A model generated the notes under the pieces. It was not told the origin of the DNA, did not search any database, and saw only the letters and a list, made by a program, of their open reading frames with translations. A stretch of DNA of 64,000 nucleotides from Piscicola geometra. Taxonomy: Eukaryota; Annelida; Clitellata; Hirudinida; Piscicolidae. Positions 1-30,066 of the stretch are shown here, piece after piece. The number at the start of each line of letters is the position of its first letter. Within the stretch, counting starts at the first letter, position 1. The DNA lies in the NCBI GenBank assembly GCA_943735955.1, contig OX030959.1:1321225-1385224 (forward strand). Reading direction: 5' to 3'. The translations under genes and the position numbers were made by a program.

Positions 1-17426
<17,426 letters not shown>

Positions 17427-19978
17427 ACTCGCCTTGCTATTGCTTATGATTTACTATTGCTATCAGCAGCGCTCTGTGGATGAGTCAGTTTAAAGTTTAG
17501 AATGCAAATGAATTTCAATTGATGGATTGTTTTGTCTAGTGATATGTTGATTAAGAAGTTGACTTTTTAAAATATTTTGAAGGTCGGAATTTTTCAATGT
17601 TTAAATTATTATTTTAAACTTTTTTAAATTCTTGGCAAACATTCCATGCGAGTAGGTGATACTGAAAAGTATCATAACAGCATCAGCAGCGCAAATTTGA
17701 AGCATATTTCGAAACTTTCGCGCTTCGATTCATCACTTTGCTTATTGTATCGGCAGTAGGTCTTAAAATGTAGGGTAAAGTAGAAGAATGATTTTTAAGT
17801 ATTAATTATTAACTCTTGAAAATTTTCAGTTTTGTATTTTTGATTTTGAAAATGTATTTGCTCATTGTTCACTTCTTGGAAGTTCTTTCCATGAAAGATT
17901 TTCCCACTAAAAGTTAAAGACCCAAATACGTTTCTTCGTTAGAAAATAACTTAAAACCTCTTAAAAGTTATGTACTTTTTAAAACAATTCTAGTCAACAA
18001 AATTAAATTAAATTTATTTTTAATCATTAGACAAAATTTACAATCAAATAGAAGATATAAAATTATGAAATTATCGCAACTGTGTAAATAAATACGAGCA
18101 ATTGCATAGGAAACTCATACGAATGCACCATAAGTGTCGACAGTAGCGCGTTTCAGTGGTGTTCTTTATTGTAACCTCTGTCTCCTTATTCATCTCACAA
18201 TGCTTTCAGCGCGATAACAGACGCTGGCATATATGCAAGGAACTTTTCGAAGAACTCTTGTCAACTTAGTGGATGTCTTAATCACACCAACCTTTCGTAT
18301 TCTGCTTTTGTTTTAGTTGCTTTGCAAATTTGTTTTCACAATTTAAAATAAACACGAGTTAATTTTTTTAAATAAACTTAAATGTTTGTATATGAAAAAA
18401 ACCTATTATTAATTTCACGGTTTCTTTGAACAAACGTCTAAATTACAATGAAGAAAGATTACCTCTCGATTGTTCAAAATCTCTGGTTAAAGTCCCATCA
18501 GATAGTATTTAAGCTACGATTAGTGCGTAAGTAATGGTTCGAAAGGAGCTCACCAATGAAGCCCACCACCACCGCAACTAATCAAGAGGCCTCATTAGCA
18601 ACAACGATGCTTTTACTATACGGTTTATATAGTCTATACCACTCTTCAATTTAAATTAATTTAAAAGATTAACTCGACTGAATCAATTTAAATTCTCAAC
18701 GTTTTAACTCCCTGAAGAGCAACTACAACAACAACTGAGAGATTTATACAAGGGTGCAACAACAATACAACTACAACACGGTGATTCGAAAAGACTACAA
18801 GAGCAACTACACCACAAAAGATTGCAACCACCACAACACAATCAATCTCTCAACGCTGCACTCCGCCAGCTCTCGGAGCTCTTTTATACGCATCCATCGC
18901 TCCACCTCACACACACATATCATCCTCGACTCACTATATTCGCCCTATATTATAAAGTTTATAGTGTATTTTACACTTTATAGGTGTATAATGAACTTTT
19001 TAATGCTAAGAAATCCATGGGTGTATAGTTTCTAACAGTGGAAAGTATCGATGGCGTTCCATCTAAGGGTAACTTTCAAGTTTTATGACATTTGATCCCG
19101 TTTATTAAAAGAAATAAGGGGCTTCTTGGTCCGAAAGTATGTTGTAAAATTTAAATTTGAGGTCTTTATGAAATTGGTATATGACTTTCAGTTTTTTATA
19201 ACGTTAAATAAATTTGCCAGTTTAAACAAGATTGTGTTTTTATAAAAACATAATCACTAAGATATTTAAATACAATAATAAAATAAACTTAACACAAATG
19301 GAGAAAATATTCATCTAAAGAAAAGTATGCTTATTATTTAATTATTTAATAAATTTTCTCGCCTAACCTACGTTCCTTTGATTTAAAAGGTTGTAGTAAA
19401 GCAATTACCATTCATAAATACCATTTATTTGTATTCAGAAGCTCCAGCTTGTCTATAGTTTCATTTTATTAAAATTATTCGTTTCAAAAAAGTTAAAATT
19501 TTTATGTAAAAAAGATGGTTGATAATCATTCGAAATACTTTGCATTATCGTCCATTTTTAATTACTCCTATTTTAAGAAATAAAGTTTGGGAGTCTGAAA
19601 AGATAGTTTAAATCAATAAATCAATTATTTGATCGCAAGTATAAATAAACAAACAATTATTTAGAGACAGAGTCACAGGCATTTGCACACAAACACATAA
19701 ATAAATGAACATCAACCAACATCTAAATAGCATTCCAACGAACAGACAAGCAAGCAAACGTAAACAATCAATCTTTAGGGATAGGCACACAAACACACGT
19801 AGAAGGCAACTCACACAATAACCAGGACAACGTCACAAAGGCATACATTCAGAGAGGCAGACGCAAGGAACGAGAGGCAGACATGCTGTGGTAAACAAGG
19901 GGAATGTATGGAGAAGGCTGTTGTTTGTCTGTCGGAGTAGTCTTAATTGTTACGTTTGTGTGTGCTTGTGTGTGTGTA

Positions 19979-20014
<36 letters not shown>

Positions 20015-20622
20015 TGGTTTTATGAGAAGCATTCATTGGGCACGAATTCAAACTGACATATTTTCAACCGACATTTACTCACGCAAAGGCGTTCAAACAT
20101 AAAACAATTAAGAAAAAACATCGAACAAGAGCAAGAAATAACAACCAAAAAGTTATATGTATATAAATTTATACAAGAATATATGTTTTAACAAAAAAAA
20201 TTGTGAAACCACGCATGAAAAATCACAGAGTAAAACGACCTGAATGCACAATGGAGTGAATACTCTGGTGAAGAATCTCTTCAGATGGAGGAGTAAAGAA
20301 GGGAAAAGGAAAAAGTCGAGGGTAAAGAATCTAAATCGGAATCTAATAAAAAACATGTTTTATATTTTATACAATTTAAAATAGAAATGATATCATTTTT
20401 GTTTATCCTCTTTTATCTAACGTTTAAAAAAATAGATAACATTTATTTTGAAATAATAATTAAGTAATAATAAAAATGAATCATCCTTATGCTAATATCA
20501 TCTGCATTATCTGCATTCGGCATGATTCTTTCACTCAGTGTCACCCACCTTATCATTCTCATCCATCATATGTTTTATCGCCCTAAGCACTTTTCTAAAA
20601 ATCTTTACCGTTGTTATCATTA

Positions 20623-20805
20623 TCATCATCACCATTCTCACTATCATCATCATCATCATCATCCTCGCTATCATCATCATCATCATCCTCACTATCATCA
20701 TCATCAGCATCCTCACTATCATCATCATCATCATCCTCGCCATCATCATCATCATCATCCTCGCTATCATCATCATCATCATCCTCGCCATCATCAGCAC
20801 TCCCA
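20623..20805. repeat. (CAT)n/(CTC)n imperfect trinucleotide tract
   Basis: About 180 bp of ATC/CTC/CTA triplets. It yields long open frames in several phases (His, Asp or Ser runs), which are artefacts of the repeat. Confidence 0.9.
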
Positions 20806-21689
20806 TAATATGTTTTCTTGTTTTTATGACTTAACGCTTGCTTTGTTTTACGGCCACTCAAGCCTGACATTAGATATGTTTCTTTCGTTCTGAATTTATG
20901 TAGGTTTTCAGAAAAATACAAGGATAAATATGATTAATTAAACCTTTAAAATGATGAATGAAGAAATTATGGAAGCAGATTCTTCATCATTTCTTGCTCA
21001 TCTTTTTTCATGACAATCCACCCAAAAATAGAAAACCCAGCCGACAATTCAAACAAGCCACCAAAAAAATAGGTAAATCTACCCGAAAAATCGGACATGC
21101 CACCGGATTAAATAAAATATAATTTATATTAAAATGTAAAAAAATTATTTTTAAAATATATATTTGTTTGTAAAAAGAGTATTTTAAACAACTATACTAG
21201 TTTTTTTGATGTATTTAAAAAATAAATTTTTGTTTGCAAAAAAAGTATGTAAGAAAATATTTTTTTTTAAAGTTTAAAATATAAATATTTATAAAAAAAT
21301 TAATGTGTAAAAAATCTTTTTAAAAATAATTATTTTTTTAACAAAAAATATATTTTCTTAATACCCTTTCTGTGGTCTTGAAGAGTCATGTAATTTTTAC
21401 TATCATTTAAACTTTTATTTAAATTAAATACCATAAGAAAAGACTATTTAATTTATTATATTGATTAAATATAACTATAATGAAAAAAAATTTAAAATAA
21501 AAACAGACACAAATTTTCTTTATCATGGAAGAAGAATTTAAATAAATATATTAAATAAAATAATTTATTTGGACTTTGGGGTTTTTATAATAATAAAAAC
21601 CTATTTTACTCTCATCTTGTATAAAATCTTAAATAAATCGGTTATTATTCTTCAGAGTATTTGCATAAACGGCGAGAAATCCTGAGAAG

Positions 21690-22090
21690 TAAAGAAGATG
21701 CAGGCGAGTTGGTGTGGTGGAGAAAAGTGACAGCGGGGATCTGCGACAAAACGTATCTTCGAAATGAAGGTAACATCTATAAGAATGTGATGCGACCCGT
21801 CTGGAGACAGTGGCATTGACAAAGAAGCAGGGCAGGATGTAGGAGAACTGATGATGCTGAGGCTTTCAATGGGGCTTACGAGGTTAGATAAGTGAATCAG
21901 GAGAACAGCGAAAGTGAGGCGCTTTGGTGGATTGGTTTGGACGCGGATAGAGAAGAAACAATGATTGACTCGAGAAAAAAATGCCGAAGATAGAACACCC
22001 AGGAAAGAGGAAAGAAGACCATGTAGGGGTTCATGGATGTGATGAGAGAAGATTTGAAGTAAGTGGGGGCAAAAAGGAAGATGTGAAAAA
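21690..22090 (+). pseudogene. Decayed LINE reverse-transcriptase C-terminal fragment
   Basis: Conceptual translation on the plus strand, with stops and frameshifts, gives a run like MMLRLSMGLTRLDK, then a GKK-type basic patch, then FMDVMREDLK. This order resembles the C-terminal tail of RTE/CR1-type LINE pol proteins: a MRMLRWMxGxTRxDK stretch, a GRPxxRW segment and a DVxREDL segment. It sits in a locally GC-richer, gene-like patch inside AT-rich DNA. The assignment rests on memory of this tail and is moderate only. Confidence 0.45.
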
Positions 22091-22204
22091 TATTAGAGTA
22101 AATAATTCACTTTAGCCATTCTGATGGGAGAGCCGAAAGTATTTACATAAAAATATCAATTTATTATTTGGCGCTAAAGTAAATAAAATTGAGTATAACT
22201 GGTT

Positions 22205-22210
22205 TTTATT
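22205..22210 (-). other. Polyadenylation signal AATAAA of the FASTK-domain gene
   Basis: AATAAA on the minus strand, about 87 nt downstream of the stop codon of the FASTK-domain gene, at a normal 3' UTR distance. Confidence 0.55.
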
Positions 22211-22296
22211 AAAATTCATAAAGGAATGATGATATAATTACGATGATGAAGATTGTGATGATGACAATGATGATAAAGGCGGTGATGATGAAGGAG

Positions 22297-22610
22297 TCAC
22301 TGGGGAAGGTTTACAAATGGTTTGAGGATAGATCTGAGGTGGCTCAGGCGTTGGCTGTGGCTGCGTTGCTTCCACATCACCTCTTCATAGTGCAACTGAA
22401 CGATGATGATGTTGATGATTACTTTTCAAATCGTTTAGAGTACAATGAATTCATCGTTATTTATGCTGCACCAAGCAATGCCCGATGACAAACCTCCACC
22501 AGAGCATATAAAATTATATAAAACATCATCCCACAAAACATAACACACCACACAAAACACACACATCACACCAAACACACACACCAAACCACATAGCACA
22601 CACATCACAC

Positions 22611-22703
<93 letters not shown>

Positions 22704-24458
22704 GCACACACACCAATATAGTGGCATATCCCAGTATTTGCAGGTGCCTTATCTTCAATGCAAACTCTCCCACCAAACCTCCCTTCGACGTCACATGCTC
22801 TGGCATCACCAACAACACTGCGTGTCTATGGATGGGATGGGATGGTGGTGTTGGAGGATGGGGTGGTGGTGATGGAGGATGGGGTGGTTAGGTTGGAGAA
22901 TGGAATGGTGGTGATGGAGGATGGGATGGTGGTGATGGAGGATGGGATGGTAGTGATGGAGGATGGGATGGTGGTGATGAAGGATGGGGTGGTTAGGTTG
23001 GAGGATGGGATGGTTAGGTTGGAGGATGGGATGGTGGTGATGGAGGATGGGATGGTTAGGGTGGAAGATGGGGTGGTGGTGATGGAGGATGGGGTGGTGG
23101 TGATGGAGGATGGGGTGGTGGTGATGGAGGATGGGGTGGTTAGGTTGGAGGATGGGATGGTTGTGATGGAGGATGGGATGGTGGTGATTGAGAATGGAAT
23201 TATGGGTGGGGGTAGTGAAGAAGGGATTAGGCGGTACTAGTGAAGAAACCACATAGTGGAAGTGGTGAAGAAACCACATAGTGGAAGTGGTGAAGAAACC
23301 ACATAGTGGAAGTGGTAGTGCTTGATTGGGTGATTACTTGGTGGCTTCGATGACTTTGGCGCTGTGCTTCAACAGGTCCTTGTTCTGATCCACCGTGAAT
23401 TCGAAATCTACGAAGGTAAGTTTGGGGAATTGAGAACGACGATGGGCCATAACGGACTCGAATGAAAACTGCCACTGATAACATATCCCCCTTTTCTCGT
23501 TGATCTTTAAACAATTTGATACAACCTTTCGGGTAAAAAACTCCGTTCCCTATAAACCAATTCCTTCTAAACCAATTCCTTTAACACCATTTCCTTATAA
23601 ACCATTCCCGTATATATCCAAGGGTCCTACTGACTGATGAGATGCGACGTATTGCGGGGAACGTGGACCTGGTTCAAACTCTCATGACCGAGCAACGAGC
23701 GCATCAGAACCGCTGCTTCCCGCTGAAACCTGTACGCTCTACCGGCTGGTGTTAGTGTGAGTGGTTAGTGATGCCTTTGTAGTTGGTGGAAGTGAGTTGG
23801 AAATGAGATAATTGTTTTGGTTGGTTGGTTGGTGGTGGTTGGTCATTAATTATAGTGGTAGGTTGCTTGGCAAGTGACTTGCTTAATTCTTAAACCTAAA
23901 AAATATGCATAATAACAAAAATAATAATCTAAACTCCCAATAATCATAATAAACATTTAAAATATCGTTCACGAAATCCATGCACATCCCAATGAATTAT
24001 CGTCCAAGCAACCCACTCACAAATCCAGGTGAGGGAGATGTTGAGGGAGTTGTTGTGTACGAGAGTGATGAAGGTACGAGTGGGAAACTCCAGGAGGTAT
24101 GAAGCCTTAGGGATGTGTGCTGATGATGATGATAGTGATTAAGGTGATAATGATAATGATGAAAATGATGGTGATGATGAAAATTATGGTGATGATGATA
24201 ATGATGGTGATGATGATGTGTGTAAGAGTAAACTTATTATAAGAACCGAATATGAACACAAAAAGAACATTTTTAATGAGAGCTATATAAGGAAGACGAG
24301 GAAGAAGAGAGACGAGAGGTAGAAGGGAAGAGTGTGAAGTGATGGTTGTGCAGGCGAAAGAAACCTGGATCTCAAGAAGGTGTCTAGAAGCTCTGTTGCG
24401 CTGTGTGGTGTCCTCAAGCTCTATACAAATCATTAATTATTTATTATTATTATTATTA

Positions 24459-24494
<36 letters not shown>

Positions 24495-27006
24495 TTAAAA
24501 TAAGCTATAACTTTTACTGAGATAACTTATGAGAAATAAAATCATTCATTGATTATCTCTGACACCTCCAACACATCTACCCATCCATTCATCCTTGCCT
24601 CCCCTTCCACTAACACCTCCGCTGCCCATGCACCATGTATTAACACCCCTCCCCAATCCATCCATCCACCCCATGAATTCACCATGCAGTAACACCCCTC
24701 TCCACACCCATGCATCTACTTAATGAATTCACCATGCATCCACGCACACCAATGCAACATGCACCCACCTAGAAGAACTGCAGGCGTGTGAGTGTTTAGG
24801 ACTCTGTCTACAAAATTCACTGGATACCTGTCATGGTGTCGTGCTTGTATTTTATTATTTATTTATTTATTTAATTGTATATAATTGTATATAATTGTAT
24901 ATAATTGTATATAATTGTATATAATTGTATATAATTGTATATAATTGTATATAATTGTATATAATTGTATATAATTGTATATAATTGTATTTAATTGTAT
25001 TTAATTGTCTTTAATTGTCTTTAATTGTATTTAATTGTATTTAATTGTATTTTATTGTATTTAATTGTATTTAATTGTATTTAATTGTATTTAATTGTAT
25101 TTAATTGTATTTAATTGTATTTAATTGTATTTAATTGTGTTTAATTGTATTTAATAGTATTTAATTGTATTTAATTGTAATTAATAGTATTTAATTGTAT
25201 TTAATGGTATATAATTGTATTGTAATGCATTGTATTGTATTTTATTTTATTGCATTGTATTGCATTTTATTTAATTGTATGGTATGGTATTGTATTGTAT
25301 TGTGGTAATGCTGCAAGCAACCATGCAAGCGGCAGCCACCTTTCGATGTAGACGAAGGAGGCAAGTAGTTCGAGGAGGTCTGGCAGGCCGATGAGGTTGA
25401 GGTGGAGCTCCATCCACTGTTCAGCCGCATGGAAGAACGATGAGGAGTTGGGTGGCAGGTAGGAGAGGTGGCCGAAGAGTTTGAGTACTGTTAAGCCTGT
25501 AGTGATTGGTTGGTGGTGGTGGTGGTTGAAGTGGAGGTTGTGGGTTGAAGTCATGGTGGTAGAAGAGATGATGGAGATGGTGGGCGTTTGTACTCTTTGA
25601 GGATTTTGGAAGTGTCAAGATGCTCAAGTTCGCCTCAAGGCTTCAGACTTGATGCAACTACTCCCATAATCAGCAACTACCACCAAACATTTCACTCTAT
25701 CCTCCACACCCAACCACAATCATCAAGACCACCCTCATCCCTACACTCTCACCAATCTCTTCCCTAAGCTCCACCTACCAAACCCCCCTCCCCCACAGCA
25801 ACATTCTAAAACCCATCCCAAACCAACCCACGCCTAACCCACACCAACCATCTCTCAGATCATATTGTTCATGGGCACCGGGGTGGGCGAAGTCTGTGGC
25901 GAGGGCGTCCAGGATGGGGGCACAAAGGAACCTGCGATGACTGCAAAAGTCAGCTGTCATGCGGAGAAGGGTGCGAGGAGTGGTCTTGTTGCCTGTGGAA
26001 TGGTTGGAAGGATGAGGGTGGAGGAAGGGTGGAATGTGAGGGGGGTTGGAGTGAGGGGTGTGGGGTATGGAGTGGGGTTTGGGTTGTGGTGAAGTGTGAG
26101 GGGGTTTGGAGTAGTGGGAGGGATGAAGGGTTTGGAGTGGTGGGAGGGATGAAGGGTTTGGAGTGGTGGGAGGGGTGAAGGGTTTGGAGTGGAGTGAAGG
26201 AGATGGAGTACGAAATAGTGGGGGTTGGGTGTGGCGAGAAAGAGTGGGGATTTTGTGTAGTATGTTTGGAGGTTAATCGACTATTGTTGATTTCCACGGG
26301 ACATTTTCAGGTAATTGTTTCCACACAGCAAACCCCTGAAAGACCCTCAAACACACCTCCTCTGAGCGTCCTCTTGGCGAAAGCAACAACGAACTTTTCG
26401 AGCGCCTTCTGGAAATTGGCATCGGAAAAGTTGAAATGATTAAAGAGGCCCAGTATCGGCGTCATGCGGCTGGCGGTCAGGTGGTGCACGTTGGCGTACA
26501 ACCAGCGGCCAAAGAGGCAAAATGTGTCGCTGGAGTAGTAGTTGAGGAGGCAGAGATCGCTGCTGATCGAAGCGATGTCGTCGGCTTGCAGCTTGTGGCA
26601 ACAGAGTTGCAGTTGTTTGTCGACCACCTTGATCAGATATCGGCTGTCAGGTGGCAGGTTTTGTAGTACCTGGAGGGGAGATGATGATGATGATGGTGAT
26701 GACAATGATTATGATAATGATGGTAATGATGATGACGACGATGACGATGAAAAAGTTGAAATTAAAAACACTCCAAAAAAAATATTTGAAAGTGAGAAAT
26801 GGATAGACAGACAATGCAACAACAACGGCATGAATGGATGGATGGATAGATGGATGGATGGATGGATAAGTAGAATGGATGACCTTGAAAACATGGGAGA
26901 TGTTTTTCTCATTTATGTCTCCAAAGCGGTTGCCTAAATGGATCCATAACACCTTGTGTGTGTGTGTGTGTGTGTGCGTGTGTGTGTGTCTGTGTGTGTG
27001 TGTTTG

Positions 27007-27082
<76 letters not shown>

Positions 27083-28850
27083 TGGGAAAACCCGTTTAAA
27101 AACTTAAGGACCAAGTGCATCTCTATCTTTCTCCTTCCACCCACACCCTCCAAACCTCTTAACCCAAACCCTCCATCCTTCAAAACCCCCCCCCACCTTA
27201 ATCAGCTCAGGATCTGCCTTGGTGCTTTCGGAGTAGGTGGAGATGAGTGAGCAGAGTTGCCTGACGGAGAAGTAACAGAGCGCCAGCCTCGCCTCGATCA
27301 CGTCCTCGACGTCGTTGAGGAAGTCCTTGCTGAAGAGGTTGCTGTTGAGGCAGCATCTGGGTGGAAAAAGTGGAGGTGGTAGGTGGGAGTGGAGACAGTG
27401 CAGATGATGAGGGGAGTTGTGCGCGTGATGGGACTGAGATTAGTGAAGATAGGAATGGAAGAGAGGAAATGGATTATAAAAGAAAGTCGAAAGAATGATG
27501 AATGGTCAAATCAACTGCTGATGATCTGGTGCAACACAACAACAACCAGCACCTTCACAAACTATTGGAAAAGAAAAGAATTAAATGGCTGAAAAAGGAA
27601 ACCTCGCAAGTGGTACGATGAGGTTGTTGGGCAGCGTTTGCAATTCTTTGCTGATGGCGTCACACAATTCGTTGAAGACGACTGGTCTCAAGAGAGGGTT
27701 GAGATCGTGTTGGATGGAGGAGTGGAGGAGGGTGATTATGATGACAGCCACTTGTGGTGTGACATTGTCGCCTGGCATTTCGAGTAACTTCATCACCTGG
27801 GGAAAAAGAAACATCGCTGTTGTCATTGTTATTGTTGTTGAATTTTAATCTTTATAGAGATCTTTGAATGAAATAAAGGTTGCTTTTAAATTGAATGATT
27901 CTAACAAATTAAACATTATTTAAAGTATTAAAATTATAAATATGAATATTAAGATATTATTGGTTATAGGCAAACTGCTTAAATAGGAAAGCAGAAAAGT
28001 GCAGAATGCAAATGTGTAAAATACTGAATTACTTTGCAGAATGTCAGTTTATAGCCCTAACCCTAAATTGACGTTTTTAATATAAAAGAAGTATAAACTG
28101 ACACTCGGCAAAGAAAATCAACATTTTACCAATTTGCATTCTGCATTTTTCTGCCTTCTTCTTTATATAGTTTACCTACAACCGATTTAATTACCTTTAT
28201 AAATATTATAATTAAGATATTATTATGATTATAATTATTCATTTTAATTTGTATTATCATTATAAATATTGAAATAAAAAATTTATTATTGTTATTATTA
28301 TTACTATTATGGATTCACCTGGTCAGCTGAAGAGCATTCTTGCAGCATTCTGAAGAAGACATTGTCAATCTGCAGCTTCGAGGCAGCAGAAGTGGTGTTG
28401 TCATTGCCGTTGGTGTTGTTGAGGATTCTAATGAGAAGATTTTCGTCGTCAATTTTGTTCTTAAAGGGTACCTTCCAGGGTTTATGTATAAATATAGTAA
28501 ATTATACATGAAATTAATGCATTTTTAAGCTATTTTTGAAATATTAAAATAGTATAAATTAGAATTATTTGTAAAAAATGTATCACAGCCTTAATATGAA
28601 ATATATTTAAATTTTAAACATAATTATTTTGCTGGCACTGAAACAGGATAATAAATACTACTTCAGCGGCTTCAAGGCGCTTGACAATCCAAGGAAGTTC
28701 GGTGATCTCAACACCATCCTCCATTAGAACATAAGAACGCCCAAGAGTGGACTTGTGTTTGGAGCGGGTGAAGGTGATTGGTGTACTGAGTTGCAGGGGA
28801 AGACTCCGCCTGAATGCCACTTTAAACATACTTTGCAATGTTCGTCTCAT
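22297..28850 (-). CDS. FASTK-domain protein (FASTKD/TBRG4 type), mitochondrial RNA-metabolism factor
   Basis: FASTKD proteins act in mitochondria on stability and processing of mitochondrial RNAs (family knowledge). Exons: 28850-28662, 28459-28319, 27796-27603, 27356-27197, 26669-26357, 25953-25879, 25487-25340, 24827-24769, 24420-24365, 24105-24021, 23745-23635, 23407-23338, 22825-22714, 22395-22297; 603 aa, in frame throughout. The N-terminus is Arg/Ser/Leu-rich without acids for about 45 residues, like a mitochondrial presequence. FAST_1 is seen as LFGHLSYLPPN and RYPVNFVDRVL (about 350-415), FAST_2 as VLMRSLLGHES (about 480-530), and a C-terminal RAP domain as LKIRHLQILGY (about 535-595). 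Exon 2 could start 12 nt earlier at 28471. An apparent stop at 23334 is avoided by a GTAATC donor, which leads in phase into the RAP exons. Introns are full of repeats. The exact family member is not resolved. Confidence 0.85.
22560..22703. repeat. (CA)n microsatellite starting at a 5' splice site
   Basis: CA-rich tract, pure from about 22,615 to 22,690. On the minus strand it reads (GT)n and starts at the donor GTGTGT of FASTK-domain exon 13 (exon ends 22,714). Confidence 0.92.
22838..23205. repeat. 21-bp minisatellite filling a FASTK-domain gene intron
   Basis: About 17 imperfect copies of a 21-bp unit with core GATGGAGGATGGGATGGT; the length keeps both strands open (MVVMEDG-type and HHHPILH-type peptides). 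It lies in intron 12 (22,826-23,337). Confidence 0.92.
23239..23313. repeat. Three tandem copies of a 25-bp unit
   Basis: Unit core GTGAAGAAACCACATAGTGG repeated three times with almost no divergence, in the same intron as the 21-bp minisatellite. Confidence 0.88.
24862..25215. repeat. Decamer repeat (TTAATTGTAT / ATAATTGTAT)
   Basis: About 35 copies of a 10-bp unit in two blocks, first the ATAATTGTAT form and then the TTAATTGTAT form, grading into TTGTA-type DNA up to 25,305. It lies in intron 7 of the FASTK-domain gene, between exons 25340-25487 and 24769-24827. Confidence 0.92.
26685..26760. repeat. (GAT)n tract
   Basis: Imperfect GAT triplets just upstream (minus strand) of FASTK-domain exon 5, whose acceptor lies at 26,670. 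Confidence 0.85.
26955..27081. repeat. (TG)n microsatellite
   Basis: About 127 bp of TG with a few substitutions, in intron 4 of the FASTK-domain gene. Confidence 0.95.
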
Positions 28851-30066
28851 TTGAAAATGGTGAGAAATGAAACAGTTTTTTTAGTTCGTTCTATTTGTGA
28901 TTTATTTTGTAATTTAAAATCTATCGCGATTTTAAAATATACATAGATCTAATAATTTTATTTAACTATTTTTAAATACTTAGGACCTTGAGAAGTATTA
29001 ATAAAAATGTAATTTTAACTGAATTGAACAGATATAATAAATAAAATGGATTATTTCAAAAACATTATTTGGGGCACTAGCTCCCATTCACTGACACATG
29101 CCCGCAGATGAACCTTATTTTCCTAATCAGAGATGAAAGCACGAAAACGTCTTGGCAGACAGATGATGTCATATCGACAACAAATCTCGTCGTATATCGA
29201 TTCAGAGCAGCAGGGGCGGCGATCTGCTGCCAATCTTGGTGGGTCCTAACCAGCATGGACGATCCTGGGGGTTCCTGGGGTCCAGACCCCCTCTTCCCCC
29301 ACTTAAAAAAAACTTTTTTAAACTGTTGTTTTTATACGAATATGAAAGAAAGCAATGAAATTTGTTGTTTTAGACAGCTATAACTACACATACTCACCAT
29401 GTATTAATATGTAAAAATTCTGTTTTCTGCCATGTTTGACGATTATATTCGCATCAAAACAAGAGTTTAACATGTTTTTTTTTGAAAAAGCTTGGAAAAT
29501 TCATTTCGTCATGCTGCGAAAAAAAGTATTTTCACCTTTCAGCCTATCGGATGATGATGATCATGCCGCTTCTATATAAATAGGACGCAACAGCAAGCGG
29601 ATTCAAGAACATTCCCTACTTTAGCAACAACTACCAGATTTAACAGCAATCCCAGTTTCAACAAATCACAATTTTTTAAAATTAACAAAAATGGAAAAGA
29701 TAATAGCAGAAAGACTCCAATAAAATGTAAGATAGAATAAGTATTGTCTCAGTGTTCCATCAGGTGTTGGGGGGAGGGGAGGGAGGGAATAAAGAGAAAT
29801 CAAATATGATCTGCCTAAACATGTTTAGGCCTTCGATCGGAATTTCCCTAGATGGGACATTCATGTACCTATGTTTAGGCTCGTTATGTATATATATTTC
29901 AAAAGATTGGGTTAAACCTGGTAATGCAAGTTCATGAAAATAGATTTATAAATAAAATTACGCATTTTGAGATTTACTATCTTTATGAATTCTTATGCCC
30001 AATAGGCGAAACAATAAAGACATTCCCTTCCTCAAAAATAGTTATTAAAATACTATGAAATAATAA

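Larger units (their letters stand above)
17427..22204. other. Intergenic region between the cadherin 5' end and the FASTK-domain gene 3' end
   Basis: Very AT-rich. It holds a short (GT)n block near 19,965-20,015, a trinucleotide block at 20,623-20,805 and a decayed LINE fragment near 21,690-22,090. The cadherin promoter should lie just above 17,426, but I see no convincing TATA or initiator motif. No gene was recognised. Confidence 0.6.

Noticed and set aside
23334..23336. TAA stop ending the FASTK-domain gene before the RAP domain
   Set aside because: A GTAATC donor overlaps it, and in-phase downstream exons code a clear RAP domain with a stop and AATAAA.
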